Part shown: in pieces, positions 1-9,576 of the stretch | Numbering within the stretch: the stretch's first letter is position 1 | Layout: each line of letters starts with the position of its first letter | Source of the DNA: JAHFUA01 sp963733935 | GTDB taxonomy: Bacteria; Acidobacteriota; Terriglobia; Terriglobales; Acidobacteriaceae | Reading direction: 5' to 3' | Length of the DNA stretch: 64,000 nt | Assembly (NCBI GenBank): GCA_963733935.1 | Contig: CAVTEQ010000017.1 | Location: 62,001-126,000, forward strand | Position numbers and translations under genes: made by a program | The notes under the pieces: generated by a model | Databases searched by the model: none | The model's input: the letters and a program-made list of their open reading frames with translations, nothing else | What the model was told of the DNA's origin: nothing

Positions 1-541
1 CGAACAGAAGAACCATTCGTTTCTTGTGGACGTGGCGCGCGAGGTAGTACGGACCGAACCCAGAGGCAGTGTTCCTACTGATAGGAGACGGCCCGCTCCG
101 CCCGGCAATTCGAGGCCAAGGTTGCAAGCCATTCACTAAGCAAGAACGTCGTTTTTGCAGGCCTGCGCTCCGACGTGCCGACGCTCATGAAAGGGGCCAT
201 GGATCTGTTCCTGTTCCCTTCCCTGTATGAGGGGTTGCCCCTTACCCTGCTTGAAGCGCAGGCTGCAGGTCTCAGAAGTGTAGTTTCAGATGTGGTCTCG
301 CCCGAGGCACAGAGTAATTGGGGGCCTTGTCGTGCGCGAGTCTCTTACAAAATCCGCCAGACAGTGGGCAGAGCACGTGATTGCAGCCCGACGCACAGCG
401 ACCGCTTCGGACATCAGTTGGGCTTCACAGTACCTCAAACCCAGGTCGATTGAGGCCTCGGTTGAGGTTCTTGACTTCAACTTATGCAAGCCAGCTTCAT
501 GCATAGCTCCACTGCGGCCTCCAGGACGGGTTGGAACGTGA
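1..541 (+). pseudogene. Glycosyltransferase family 4 C-terminal remnant
   Basis: The C-terminal half of a GT4 (GT-B fold) glycosyltransferase that starts before the window. Reading frames change near 75, 108 and 300. The joined product runs from EQKNHSFLVDVAREV through LLIGDGP and LRSDVPTLMKG to FPSLYEGLPLTLLEAQAAGL, which is the donor-nucleotide-sugar binding E-x7-E region of GT4 enzymes. It then continues as LVVRESLTKSARQWAEHV. The same stretch occurs, clearly homologous, in the broken GT4 gene at 2964-4096, so the two are tandem paralogues. The last part overlaps the start of the next gene. Three indels in 300 bases mean either a dead gene or poor consensus at the contig start. The family assignment is firm; the sugar specificity cannot be told. 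Confidence 0.7.
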
Positions 542-1989
542 TAGCAGCGATGCTGTTTGCGTTCTTAATCCTGAGCGCCTTGGCCCTACAGATAGCGGAC
601 AGTTCGAAAGCGGCGATGTCTCTTTCGGTGACCACGATGCTGTTAATGGGGGTGACTGCATATTGGCGGTTCCGTAAGTACGGGCTCGACGCGCTAGCAC
701 TCTTTTCTGTTGGCTTCGGACTCTACGATGGTTTGTTGCTGTTCCGCCTCGCGACCGTCGGGGGAGAGAAGGACTTGATCTATCCCACGGCGTTTGGCGG
801 AGACACTTACGCGCGGGTAGGCATCCTCGTGGCGCTGGCCGCGACAGTGATTTCCGTTACTTCCTTGTCCTGGGAAGCGCTGCTGGCCCCTACGTTCCAG
901 AACGGCGGTGCCGCTTCGCGGACCGAGTCCAGGCCCAGAGGCCGTGGGCCTCAAATGTGGTTCTGGGCTGGTATGACCTGTTACGCAGGCGGCGTGGCCA
1001 TGTATTTTCTCCAGTTAGACCAGTTGGGCGGCTACATCGCCGCGCTTGCAATGGATCGCGGTGAGCGATTTTCCGCCGCAGCCTCCTCGAACTTTTTGAG
1101 CTATCCCTTCGGAGCGCTCGTAGTACCGGGCCTGGCCGCGATGTTTCTCGGCGCCTATCGGGGCCGGACGCGTGGCCAACGGATCTGCAGTTGGTCTTTG
1201 TCGGCCTTATGGTGCGTCCTGGTCATTCTCCTAGGTGACAGGCGCTTGGCATTGCAAGCTCTGCTTACAGTCGCGGGCGTCCTAAGCGTCGTGAGGCCCG
1301 GGATGCTGAGAGTGAGATTTCGCACCTGGGTACTGATCTTTGCGGGATATATATTATTTTCAACATTCGGACAAGCTCGGTACTTGGTGGCGAATGTTGC
1401 GAGCGGCCGCTCCAGCGTCGGAGAGGCATTCTCGAAAGTGTTCGACGAGTGGTCTGGAGAGTGGGTCGCGCCCGAGAACACCGAGTTCGCCGGACCCTTC
1501 TTCTCGTTGTTGTCGGTCGCATCTGAAAGCAACCAGCACATCTATGGCGAATCGTATTACGATTCGTTGCTTTACATCCTTCCGAAGGCGCTCTACCCGG
1601 GGCAGAAGCCTGAATCGCTTACGCATAAGTTTGATGAGGAGGTTCACGAGGGCGGGGGCACGGTTTCCGGGTGGGGTTACAACCCCGTCGCAGAGGCCTT
1701 TTTGAACTTCGGCGTCGCCGGAGTAGTGCTGATGTTCGTGCTATGGACCATGCTCCTCTTAGTTCTAGGCTTCGTCAAGCATCACGGGGCCACCGGTCTT
1801 CTGGTATTTTCCGCCCTGCTCTCAGAGGCCGTGAACGCGAATCGTATCAACTTCGGAGTCGTCTACAGCGAAAGTGCCTATCTGGTCCTCGGTATCATCT
1901 GCGTTGTTTTTGCGAACCGATTATTATCCGGCCTCAAGCGTGCCGGGGCGAACCGGGGAGCCGAAGCGTCACCGCTATGCTTCCAATAG
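484..1989 (+). CDS. Wzy-like oligosaccharide repeat-unit polymerase
   Basis: A 501-aa, very hydrophobic protein with about ten predicted membrane helices, for example near residues 20-38, 45-60, 110-130 and 158-175, and a cluster after residue 400. A long loop around residues 290-390, rich in charged and aromatic residues (SESNQHIYGESYYDSLLYILP), sits where O-antigen polymerases carry their large periplasmic loop. The expected role is joining undecaprenyl-linked repeat units outside the membrane. There is no sharp catalytic motif in this family, so the call rests on topology and on the surrounding glycosyltransferases. The start could be the ATG at 484 or the one at 499; neither has a clear ribosome site. 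The end overlaps the next gene by 13 bases, suggesting translational coupling. A repeat-unit exporter (Wzx) is not seen in the window. Confidence 0.7.
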   Translation: MQASFMHSSTAASRTGWNVIAAMLFAFLILSALALQIADSSKAAMSLSVTTMLLMGVTAYWRFRKYGLDALALFSVGFGLYDGLLLFRLATVGGEKDLIYPTAFGGDTYARVGILVALAATVISVTSLSWEALLAPTFQNGGAASRTESRPRGRGPQMWFWAGMTCYAGGVAMYFLQLDQLGGYIAALAMDRGERFSAAASSNFLSYPFGALVVPGLAAMFLGAYRGRTRGQRICSWSLSALWCVLVILLGDRRLALQALLTVAGVLSVVRPGMLRVRFRTWVLIFAGYILFSTFGQARYLVANVASGRSSVGEAFSKVFDEWSGEWVAPENTEFAGPFFSLLSVASESNQHIYGESYYDSLLYILPKALYPGQKPESLTHKFDEEVHEGGGTVSGWGYNPVAEAFLNFGVAGVVLMFVLWTMLLLVLGFVKHHGATGLLVFSALLSEAVNANRINFGVVYSESAYLVLGIICVVFANRLLSGLKRAGANRGAEASPLCFQ

Positions 1990-2882
1990 TCAGTATCGGC
2001 ATGCCCGTCTACAACTGCGAAACGACCATCGCGGCATGCATCCAGTCTATTCTTAATCAGACCTTGTGTAATTGGGAGCTAATCATCATCGATGACGGCT
2101 CGCGGGACAAAACGTCAGCGGCTGCGGCGCATTTCTGCGACCATCGCATTCGGGTTGTCGATGGATGGGTGAATCTCGGTCTTTCTCAGCGCCTGAACCA
2201 GGCAATCCAAATGAGCACCGGCAAATATTTCGCTCGCATGGACGGAGATGACATCGCCTACCCAGAGCGGCTTGCGAAGCAGGTCTCGTTTCTCGAACAG
2301 CACCCAGAGGTCGATCTGTTGGCGACCTCGGTGTCTGTGTTTAAGGACGACGCATCGCTCATCGGATTAAGACCAGCCCCAGTGTCCCATGGCACAATCT
2401 GCGCTCACCCTTGGGCGGGTTTTCCCATGGTCCATCCAACCTGGATGGGCAGGATTGAGTGGTTCCGCGCCAATCCCTATCGCCCGGAGGCGATACGGAT
2501 GGAGGACCAGGATTTGCTGCTGCGGACGTACGCGACGAGCACCTTTGCGTGCCTGGATGAAGTCCTTCTCGCGTATAGGGAAAATTCGCTTTCGCTTAAG
2601 AGAAACTTGATCGCAAGACGGAATCTTGTGCGTGCCTTCTGGGAAGGTGCCAGCAGCCCCGGCAAGTATTGGATGGCAGCACGGGGCACGCTCGCTCAAC
2701 TAACTCGTGCACTCTTGGATACGGCCGCGCTTTCGACCGGTCTGGATTACAAGCTATTGCGGCATCGGGCACGACCGGTGCCCAGCCGGGAAATCATCCG
2801 TTGGGCAGAAACCTGGCGGGAAGTGACGCACGCGGTCCCTAGGGCGTCTGTAGGGGCAACAGGCTCGACCGATCTAGGATGA
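1977..2882 (+). CDS. Glycosyltransferase family 2
   Basis: A 301-aa GT-A fold glycosyltransferase. The N-terminus VSIGMPVYNCETTIAACI, then ELIIIDDGSRDKT (residues about 35-47) and ARMDGDDIAYPERL (about 85-98) are the classic nucleotide-binding and DxD metal-binding segments of family 2 enzymes. A later EDQDLLLR segment (about 180) matches the ED-x-D acceptor or catalytic region. The reading frame is open much further upstream, but the family N-terminus begins exactly at the ATG at 1977, which overlaps the polymerase gene by 13 bases. It presumably adds one sugar to the lipid-linked repeat unit on the cytoplasmic face. The C-terminal tail after about residue 230 is not conserved enough to interpret. 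The specific sugar is unknown. Confidence 0.85.
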   Translation: MLPIVSIGMPVYNCETTIAACIQSILNQTLCNWELIIIDDGSRDKTSAAAAHFCDHRIRVVDGWVNLGLSQRLNQAIQMSTGKYFARMDGDDIAYPERLAKQVSFLEQHPEVDLLATSVSVFKDDASLIGLRPAPVSHGTICAHPWAGFPMVHPTWMGRIEWFRANPYRPEAIRMEDQDLLLRTYATSTFACLDEVLLAYRENSLSLKRNLIARRNLVRAFWEGASSPGKYWMAARGTLAQLTRALLDTAALSTGLDYKLLRHRARPVPSREIIRWAETWREVTHAVPRASVGATGSTDLG

Positions 2883-2963
2883 ACGCCCTGGTTACTCTTG
2901 AGCATCATTCCGCGCGCGCAATAAAGCCGCCGGTACAAACCAAATCTAGAGGGTTGTGGCCTG

Positions 2964-4096
2964 ATGCGCATTCTACATGTTCTTGGAAAGCTGGACCGCG
3001 GCGGAGTCGAAACCTGGCTGGTTCAGGTGCTGCGTCACGTGGACCGGCAGAAGTATCAAATGGATTTTCTCGTCCATAGCGCCAGCCCGGGCGCTTACGA
3101 CGAGGAGGTGCGAGCGCTCGGGTCGCGAATCATCCCGTGCCTCGGCCATTCGAATCCGGCGATGTACGCCCGCAACTTCCGCCGTGTGTTGCGCGAATAT
3201 GGCCCCTATGACGTGGTCCACAGCCACGTCCATCATTACAGCGGATACGTGCTGATGCTTCGCCGCTCATGTGCGGTGTACCCGTGCGGGATCGCTCATA
3301 GCCACAATGGACACGCGACTCAGCAGAAGACCAAAGTCCTGGGATCGGCAGAAAGGCTTACCGTGGCGCGATGCAGCGATTGATTCGGGCCTTTGCCACC
3401 GGAGGTCTGGCGGTAAGCACGGAGGCCGGCGACGACCTTTTCTCGGGCGAATGGCTTGGCTCTCCCCGCTGGAAACTGCAACACCTTGGGATTGAGCTTT
3501 CAAGATTCGACCTCGCGGTAGATAGGGATTCGGTTCGCCGGTCGCTCGGAATTCGGCACGATGCGCTGGTGGTCGGCCACGTTGGACGTTTCACCGAACA
3601 AAAGAACCATGGCTTTTTCGTCGATATCGCGCGGGAGTTGATCAGCCACGAACCGCGGGCGTCTACCTGATGGTCGGCGATGGGCCGCTGCGGCCTGCAA
3701 TCGAGGCCAAGGTGGCAGCGTGTTCTCTCCAGGATAGATTCCTGTTCACCGGCTTGCGGTCGGACGTCCGCGGTCTTAATGAAGGGCTGCATGGATGCTT
3801 TTCTGTTCCCCTCACTGTATGAAGGATTGCCCATTACGCTGCTTGAGGCACAGGCAGGGGGGCTTAGGTGTCTCGTTTCTGACACGATCTCGAAAGAAGC
3901 AGACGTTCTGTCTAGTCTTGCTCGTCGTGCAAGCTTAACCGACCCTGCGTCGCGCTGGGCGCTTCTCTTGCTGGATCTGGTTTCGACACCGAGTGCGTTT
4001 TCGCCTCGATTGATTCGCGACGCACTGGCGGGCCGCTCGATCTCAACATCGGCGGGTAATCTGGTTGCCGTTTATGCTGACTCAGCCGCAGTTTAG
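2964..4096 (+). pseudogene. Glycosyltransferase family 4, frameshifted
   Basis: A complete-length GT4 gene broken by about three indels, near 3362, 3660 and 3775. Segment one (from ATG 2964) gives MRILHVLGKLDRGGVETWL, the usual N-terminal nucleotide-fold start with the GGVE loop, and later DVVHSHVHHYSGY. Segment two carries VGHVGRFTEQKNHGFFVDIA. Segment three gives LMVGDGPLRPAIEAKV, and segment four FPSLYEGLPITLLEAQAGG, with the E-x7-E donor site. At 3770-3777 one surplus A shifts VRGL-MKG out of frame. Joined, the product would be about 375 aa, normal for the family, so loss of function may be recent or only apparent. The gene is a paralogue of the remnant at 1-541. The order of neighbours suggests it added a sugar to the repeat unit. 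Confidence 0.75.
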
Positions 4097-4261
4097 GCCT
4101 CCGCAAGCTAAATGCAATCTGGTGCTCTGGTCCGCTTGCGAGCGCCACGGTCTCTCCGTTCGTGCTAGGAATTTATCGTACGACAGGGGATTAGGCGGCT
4201 TTTATGAAACGGGACGTCAAGAAAAAACGGTTCTCCTTAATCCCAGCTTCCTTGAAGACTC

Positions 4262-5530
4262 ATGCGCCTCATAGTCACCTGCGAACACCGCTTCGTTCTA
4301 GCTCCAGACCAATCGGTGTGGACCAAGGTGGCGTTCGACTATCCATTCTGGCAGCGGTACTTGGGGGAGTTTGATTGTGTCCGGATTGTGGCGCGGGCTG
4401 CGCTCGATACCAATCTCAGCGAGAGCTACAAGAGGGTGACGGGCCCCGAAATCGAGTTCTGGCCAATCCCGTTCTATCTCGGTCCTGAGCAATTTCTGAT
4501 GCGGCGCCGCAAAATTCGGAAATCATTGCTGGCAGCCGTCGAAGAAAGCGATGCCTTGCTATGCCGGGTCGGCTCGCCGATCGCAGATGAATTATTGCCG
4601 CACTTCTGGAAAACGGGCCGGCCTTACGGTCTTGAGGTGGTTGGTGATCCCCAAGAGGCTCTCGGAGCCGGAACTATCCGGCATCCGCTGCGCAGGTTCT
4701 TCCGACGTCATGCGGCCCGGATGCTGCGGCTGGAGTGCTCCCGGGCCGCCGGTGTCGCCTACGTAACCTGTGAGACCTTGCAGAAGAAGTATCCGTGTCC
4801 GGCACATTCGGTGGGCGTCTCGGACGTGGCGCGGCTCGATTTCAGCACCGCGCCGAGAGTTTTCACTACCAATTACTCCAGTATCACCTGGGACGAAGGC
4901 GCTTTCGCACAGCGGCCCCGTTATTTTCATGATCGCCAGCGCCCCGGAATCCTTTACGTAGGCACACTGGCGCAAATGTACAAGGGGCCGGATGTACTGC
5001 TGAAAGCGGTGCAGGCTCTGGCCAAAGAACTCAACCCGCGGGTGGTTATCGTCGGGGATGGGAAGTATCGGCGAGAGTTAGAGCGGATGGCAGCCGACCT
5101 GGGCATCTCGGAAAACGTGCAGTTCCTGGGGGAGTTGCCGTCAGGAAAACCTATCCGCGAGCAACTGGACCAAGCGACGCTCTTCGTTCTGCCGTCGCGA
5201 TCCGAAGGCCTGCCGCGCGCGGTTATTGAGGCGATGGCCCGCGGCGTTCCCTGCATCGCCACCCGCGTGGGAGGGATTCCGGAATTGCTGGACGAGGAAG
5301 ACATGGTTGCGCCCGAGGATTGGGCGGGCCTGGCGAGCAAAATCAAGGAAGTGGTTTGTGATCCGCAAAGGCTGTCCGAGATGTCGCGCCGCAACCTGGG
5401 GCGCGCGCAAGAATACCACCCGCAGGTGTTGGAGAAGCGGCGGACGGAATTCTATCGCTTCTTGCGGCACAGAACGGAAGGGTGGCTGGCGGAGCGGGGG
5501 CGTTCTCTGGCGGTGGGAGTGACCGCGTGA
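4262..5530 (+). CDS. Glycosyltransferase family 4
   Basis: An intact 422-aa GT-B fold glycosyltransferase. The C-terminal half has the typical order: GILYVGTLAQMYKGPDVLL (about 222-240), VVIVGDGKYRRELERMA (about 261-277), VQFLGELPSG, then FVLPSRSEGLPRAVIEAMA (about 308-326) with the E-x7-E donor-binding glutamates, and CIATRVGGIPELL. The N-terminal half lacks an obvious GG loop motif, so acceptor recognition is open. It ends in a TGA that overlaps the GTG start of the next glycosyltransferase, so the two are very likely co-translated. Its frame is clean, unlike the two broken GT4 genes upstream. It belongs to the surface-polysaccharide assembly locus; the transferred sugar is unknown. Confidence 0.88.
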   Translation: MRLIVTCEHRFVLAPDQSVWTKVAFDYPFWQRYLGEFDCVRIVARAALDTNLSESYKRVTGPEIEFWPIPFYLGPEQFLMRRRKIRKSLLAAVEESDALLCRVGSPIADELLPHFWKTGRPYGLEVVGDPQEALGAGTIRHPLRRFFRRHAARMLRLECSRAAGVAYVTCETLQKKYPCPAHSVGVSDVARLDFSTAPRVFTTNYSSITWDEGAFAQRPRYFHDRQRPGILYVGTLAQMYKGPDVLLKAVQALAKELNPRVVIVGDGKYRRELERMAADLGISENVQFLGELPSGKPIREQLDQATLFVLPSRSEGLPRAVIEAMARGVPCIATRVGGIPELLDEEDMVAPEDWAGLASKIKEVVCDPQRLSEMSRRNLGRAQEYHPQVLEKRRTEFYRFLRHRTEGWLAERGRSLAVGVTA

Positions 5531-6785
5531 AGGTTCTCCAGGTCAGCAAAACGTCGGAAGGAGCGTTCTGGGCGGCGCGGCAGGTGGCCGAGCTTGTCCG
5601 CAGCGGAGTCGAGGTGCATGTGGCGCTGCCGGAGCGTTTCGGGGCCGCGGTCCCGGCATGGCAAAAGACGGGCGCCACGCTCCACTTTGTCGATTGCAGC
5701 CTGCCGACGCGGCACTCCGGGATCGTTGCCGGGACGAATCCGCGCGGTTCGCGAGCTGGTGAGCGAGATCAATCCCGATCTGATCCACAGTCACTTTGTA
5801 ACTACCACTCTGATGTTGCGCCTGGCGCTGGGCAGGCGACATAAGATTCCCCGGATTTTCCAAGTTCCCGGCCCGCTCCATTTGGAACACTGGCACACGC
5901 GCACCCTGGAAATCGCCTCGGCGGGAAAGAAGGACTTTTGGATCGGGAGCAGTCAGTGCATTCTGCGGGCTTACGAAGCGGCAGGCATCAGCCGTAGTCG
6001 GCGCTTTCTCAGCTACTACAACGTGGATACGGATTTGTTCAGCTCTCGCCGGACCGGCTATCTGCGCCGGCGGTTCAATATCCCGTCCGATGCATTCATT
6101 GTGGGCAACATCAACCTGATTTATCCGCCAAAAACCTGGCTGGGGCAAAAAGTCGGGTTGAAGTGCCATGAAGATGTGATCGAAGCGGTTCGCCTTGTGC
6201 AGCAGGAGCGGCCGAATGTGTGGGGCGTGCTGATTGGCGGGACGTTTGGCAATGATATCGAGCTACGAAGGCAAGCTTCGGAAACTGGCCGAACGAAAGG
6301 GCTCCGGCAAGATCATCATGCCGGGAAAATTCAGCGCGGGGGAAGTGGCGCAGAGCTGGCCGGACTTCGACTGCGCGGTGCACGTGCCGATGTCGGAGAA
6401 CTGCGGCGGCGTGGTGGAGTCGCTGCTCTGCGGAGTTCCCACCATCGCCGGCGAAGTCGGCGGGCTGCCGGAAGTGGTGCACACGGCGCTGACCGGAGAG
6501 CTGGTCCCCATCCGCCGCCCTGAGGTGCTGGCGTACGCCATCATGAACGTGATCGACAGGCGCGAAGTCTACAAGCAGTTGGCGGACAGGGGCAGGCAGC
6601 TGGTCTCGGTGATGTTCGATCCGCGGCGGTGCGGAGAAGAGATTCTCCAGATTTATCGCCACATCCTTTACGGGGAGCCGCGTCCGGAAGAGTTCGATCC
6701 CCGAGCATTTCTTCGCTCGACTCCAGAAGATCACTACGAAGCGGCGCCGGCAGTCCGGGAGATGGCGGCGCAGTATTCCGCATGA
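5527..6785 (+). CDS. Glycosyltransferase family 4, two frameshifts
   Basis: Starts at the GTG at 5527, overlapping the previous stop. The product begins VKVLQVSKTSEGAFWAARQV, a GT4 N-terminus. The frame slips near 5737 (into RIRAVRELVSEINPDLIHSH) and again near 6262 (into YEGKLRKLAERKGSGKIIMPG). The last segment carries SENCGGVVESLLCGVP, the family's donor-site glutamate region. The joined product is about 418 aa, normal length, and the codon pattern stays strong on both sides of each slip. That favours sequencing or assembly indels over a dead gene. The end overlaps the start of the PglC-like gene by 4 bases, placing it in the same transcription unit. The sugar is unknown. Confidence 0.75.
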
Positions 6786-7390
6786 ACTCAGGCAAACGAA
6801 TGTTCGATCTGCTGGCGGCGACGGCGGCGCTGGTGGCGCTGGCGCCGGTGCTGGCGGCGATCGCGGCGCTGGTGCGGATGATGATGGGATCGCCGGTGCT
6901 GTTTCGCCAGGAGCGTCCCGGATATAAGGGGCGTCCGTTCACCTGCCTGAAGTTTCGCACCATGACCGACGAGCGCGACGCGGCGGGCCGTCTGCTGCCG
7001 GATGGCGAGCGCTTGACGCGGCTGGGCCGCTGGCTGCGCAGCACGAGTCTGGACGAACTGCCGGAGCTGATCAACGTGCTGCGCGGGGAGATGAGCCTGG
7101 TGGGGCCGCGTCCGCTGCTGCCGCAGTATCTCGCGCGCTACACCCCGGAGCAGATGCGGCGGCACGATGCCAAGCCCGGCATCACCGGCTGGACCCAGGT
7201 GAATGGCCGCAACGCGCTCTCCTGGGAGCAGAAGTTCGAGATGGACCTGTGGTACGTCGATCATCGGAGCTTCTGGCTGGATGTGCGGATCCTGGCCCGG
7301 ACCGTGTGGCAGGTGCTGCGGCGCGACGGCATCGCGCAGCCGGGCCACGCCAGCATGCCGGAATTCCTGGGCGGCGCGCCCAAGCGGTAA
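6782..7390 (+). CDS. PglC-like initiating sugar-phosphate transferase
   Basis: A 202-aa monotopic phosphoglycosyl transferase. It moves a sugar-1-phosphate from a UDP-sugar to undecaprenyl phosphate, which starts repeat-unit assembly at the inner membrane. The N-terminal hydrophobic segment (residues about 10-34, LLAATAALVALAPVLAAIAA) is the re-entrant membrane helix. FRQERPGYKGRPF, KFRTM, STSLDELPELINVLRGEMS (with the catalytic Asp-Glu pair), LVGPRPL and KPGITGWTQVNGRN are all conserved family motifs. The short length, without extra membrane helices, fits the PglC/WcaJ C-terminal type, not the long WbaP type. The ATG at 6782 overlaps the preceding gene. The neighbouring PglD, PglE and PglF homologues suggest that the substrate is UDP-diacetylbacillosamine or a close relative. 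Confidence 0.9.
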   Translation: MNSGKRMFDLLAATAALVALAPVLAAIAALVRMMMGSPVLFRQERPGYKGRPFTCLKFRTMTDERDAAGRLLPDGERLTRLGRWLRSTSLDELPELINVLRGEMSLVGPRPLLPQYLARYTPEQMRRHDAKPGITGWTQVNGRNALSWEQKFEMDLWYVDHRSFWLDVRILARTVWQVLRRDGIAQPGHASMPEFLGGAPKR

Positions 7391-7414
7391 AACTCGGATG
7401 CAACGAAACGGATC

Positions 7415-8280
7415 GTGATTGTCGGGGCGGGCGGGCAGGCGCGGGAGATGAAGTCGGCCATCGGCTGGATCAATCGCGCGAAACCTGAGTACGAGTTTCT
7501 CGGGTACGTGATCAGCGATCTGTCGCGGATGGGCGCGAACGACAGCATGGCGGAAATCCTGGGGGATTTTGACTGGCTGGAGAAAAATCACGCCGGCGTG
7601 GACGCGCTGGCGATGGGCATCGGCACGCCGGAAACGCGTTTGAAACTGGCGGCGGTGCCTGAAGAAGCTTGCTGCCGGGGATGGAGTGGCCGGCGATTGT
7701 GCATCCGACGGCGATCATCGATCTCGATTCCGCCCGGCTTGGGGAAGGGTCGTACGTGGCCGCGGGCGTGGTGGCGACCGTGAACATCACGCTGGAGCCG
7801 TTCGCCATGTGCAACTTCGGGTGCACGGTGGGGCACGAAGCGGTGATTGGCGCAGGGTCGGTGGTGAACCCGGGCGCGAACATCTCCGGCGGCGTGCGCA
7901 TCGGCAGCGGAGCGCTGGTCGGGACGGGAGCGCAGGTCCTGCAATATCGCCGCGTGGGTTCGGGCGCGGTGGTGGGCGCCGGAGCCGTTGTCACCCGCGA
8001 TGTCCCCGAGGGCGTCACCGTGGTGGGCGTGCCCGCGCGGCCGCGGGAACTGGTGGAAGCTCAACAGGAACTTCGGGCGAACAGTATCAGAGATAGCGCG
8101 CGATCGCCGCGCACAGATCGCCGCGTACATGGCCGTCGGTGCCAAATCTGGGCGTCGTTGATCAATCAACTAGCGCAAGAGAAAGTCAGCTTGGGTTGGT
8201 CGCTGTCGAACCTAGCTGATTGTTTCAAATTCAAGCTTTGGCGGCGATTTCTCAATCCAGATCAATTTTCCTCTCCGTGA
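7415..8280 (+). CDS. PglD/NeuD-like sugar O/N-acetyltransferase, one frameshift
   Basis: The first segment (GTG 7415) gives IVGAGGQAREMKSAIGWI, the nucleotide-sugar binding fold of PglD/NeuD-type enzymes. Near 7662 the frame slips, and the second segment reads WPAIVHPTAIIDLDSARL followed by left-handed beta-helix hexapeptide repeats (SARLGEGSYVAAGVV, IGAGSVVNPGANISGG, VRIGSGALVGTGAQVL). It ends in VVGVPARPREL, the standard end of the family. A conserved His in CTVGHEAVIG is at the position of the catalytic base. The roughly 60 residues after that, up to 8280, look non-native and may result from another indel. The role would be acetyl transfer from acetyl-CoA to a UDP-amino-sugar made by the next two enzymes. 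Confidence 0.75.
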
Positions 8281-8326
8281 CAACGATAGCGGTACACCCG
8301 CACGTCAACCTCTTAGGCAAGAGAAG

Positions 8327-9490
8327 TTGGCGCTTGCCCCATGGCCATATTTTGCAGCGGACGAAATCGAAGCTGCCACGGCCGTGCTGCGCTCGGGAAA
8401 GGTCAATTATTGGACGGGCGACGAGGGACGGCAGTTCGAGCGCGAGTTCGCGGAGTTCGTGGGCGCGAAACACGCAATCTGTGTGGCCAATGGGACTGTG
8501 GCGCTGGAGCTCGCCTTGTATGCGCTCGGCATCGGGCCCGGCGATGAGGTGATCACCACGTCGCGGACGTTCATCGCCTCGGCCAGTTGCGCCGTGATGC
8601 GCGGGGCGCGGCCGGTTTGCGCGGATGTGGATCGCGATAGCCAGAACATCACCGCCGACACCATTCGCGGAGCCATTACCTCGCGAACCAAGGCAATTAT
8701 CGCGGTGCATCTCGCGGGATGGCCCTGCGATATGGACGGCATTCTCAAGCTCGCGTCCGAGTACGGCCTGAAGGTGATTGAAGACTGCGCACAGGCGCAG
8801 GGCGCCCTATACAAGGGACGTCCGGTTGGGTCGATGGGCGATGCCGCTGCCTTTTCCTTCTGCCAGGACAAAATCATGACCACAGCCGGCGAAGGAGGAA
8901 TGCTGGTCACGAACAACTCAGAAGTGTGGGAGCGAGCGTGGAGCTTCAAAGATCATGGCAAGAATTACAACGCGGTTTACAACCTGGAGCACGCTCCTGG
9001 TTTTCGCTGGCTGCACGATTCCTTTGGCACCAACTGGCGAATGACGGAAGTGCAGTCGGCCATCGGTCGCGTCGCCCTGAAGAAAGTAGCGGACTGGGTG
9101 AGAATCCGGCGCGCCAATGCGGCCATTCTGACCGAAGCATTTTCGCAGCTCAGAGCGCTCCGGATTGCATTGCCTCCCGACAATCTCTATCACGCCTATT
9201 ACAAGTATTACGCGTTCGTTCGCCCGGAGCGGCTGCGCCCAGGATGGGACCGGGATCGCATTATGGCCGCGATCAGCGATCAGGGAGTCCCTTGTTTCTC
9301 GGGAAGCTGCAGCGAGATTTATCTGGAAAACGCATTTCCAGCGGAATGGAAGCCTGATAGCCCACTTAGCGTGGCCAAAGAGCTTGGTGAAACGAGCCTT
9401 ATGTTCCTGGTGCATCCCACATTAGGTGAATCCGATATGCATCAGGTCGCCGATGTCGTGACCGACGTGATGCAAGAAGCTACCGCCTAG
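8327..9490 (+). CDS. DegT/DnrJ/EryC1-family PLP aminotransferase (PglE-like)
   Basis: A 387-aa sugar aminotransferase that uses pyridoxal phosphate to put an amino group on a nucleotide-linked keto sugar. NYWTGDEGRQFEREFAEF (residues about 26-43), ANGTVALELAL (PLP phosphate-binding), VIEDCAQAQGALYKGRPVGS (the Asp that contacts the pyridine nitrogen) and FSFCQDKIMTTAGEGGMLV with the Schiff-base lysine of QDK are all present. The start is a TTG at 8327; this begins a few residues before the family core (PWPYFAADEIEA), so it is plausible. It lies between the acetyltransferase and the 4,6-dehydratase, the three-enzyme set needed to turn UDP-GlcNAc into UDP-diacetylbacillosamine. A role on a related sugar is equally possible. 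Confidence 0.9.
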   Translation: MALAPWPYFAADEIEAATAVLRSGKVNYWTGDEGRQFEREFAEFVGAKHAICVANGTVALELALYALGIGPGDEVITTSRTFIASASCAVMRGARPVCADVDRDSQNITADTIRGAITSRTKAIIAVHLAGWPCDMDGILKLASEYGLKVIEDCAQAQGALYKGRPVGSMGDAAAFSFCQDKIMTTAGEGGMLVTNNSEVWERAWSFKDHGKNYNAVYNLEHAPGFRWLHDSFGTNWRMTEVQSAIGRVALKKVADWVRIRRANAAILTEAFSQLRALRIALPPDNLYHAYYKYYAFVRPERLRPGWDRDRIMAAISDQGVPCFSGSCSEIYLENAFPAEWKPDSPLSVAKELGETSLMFLVHPTLGESDMHQVADVVTDVMQEATA

Positions 9491-9576
9491 AAACAGCAAG
9501 CGCCCAAAGCACTCTTAAACACTCCTTCAATAACCAATAAATATTTTGATCGGCTGCCCGCGATAAGGAAACGTTC

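Noticed and set aside
1671..1976. Upstream extension of the GT2 protein
   Set aside because: It overlaps the polymerase gene and is Arg/Ser-rich; the GT2 fold starts at the ATG at 1977.
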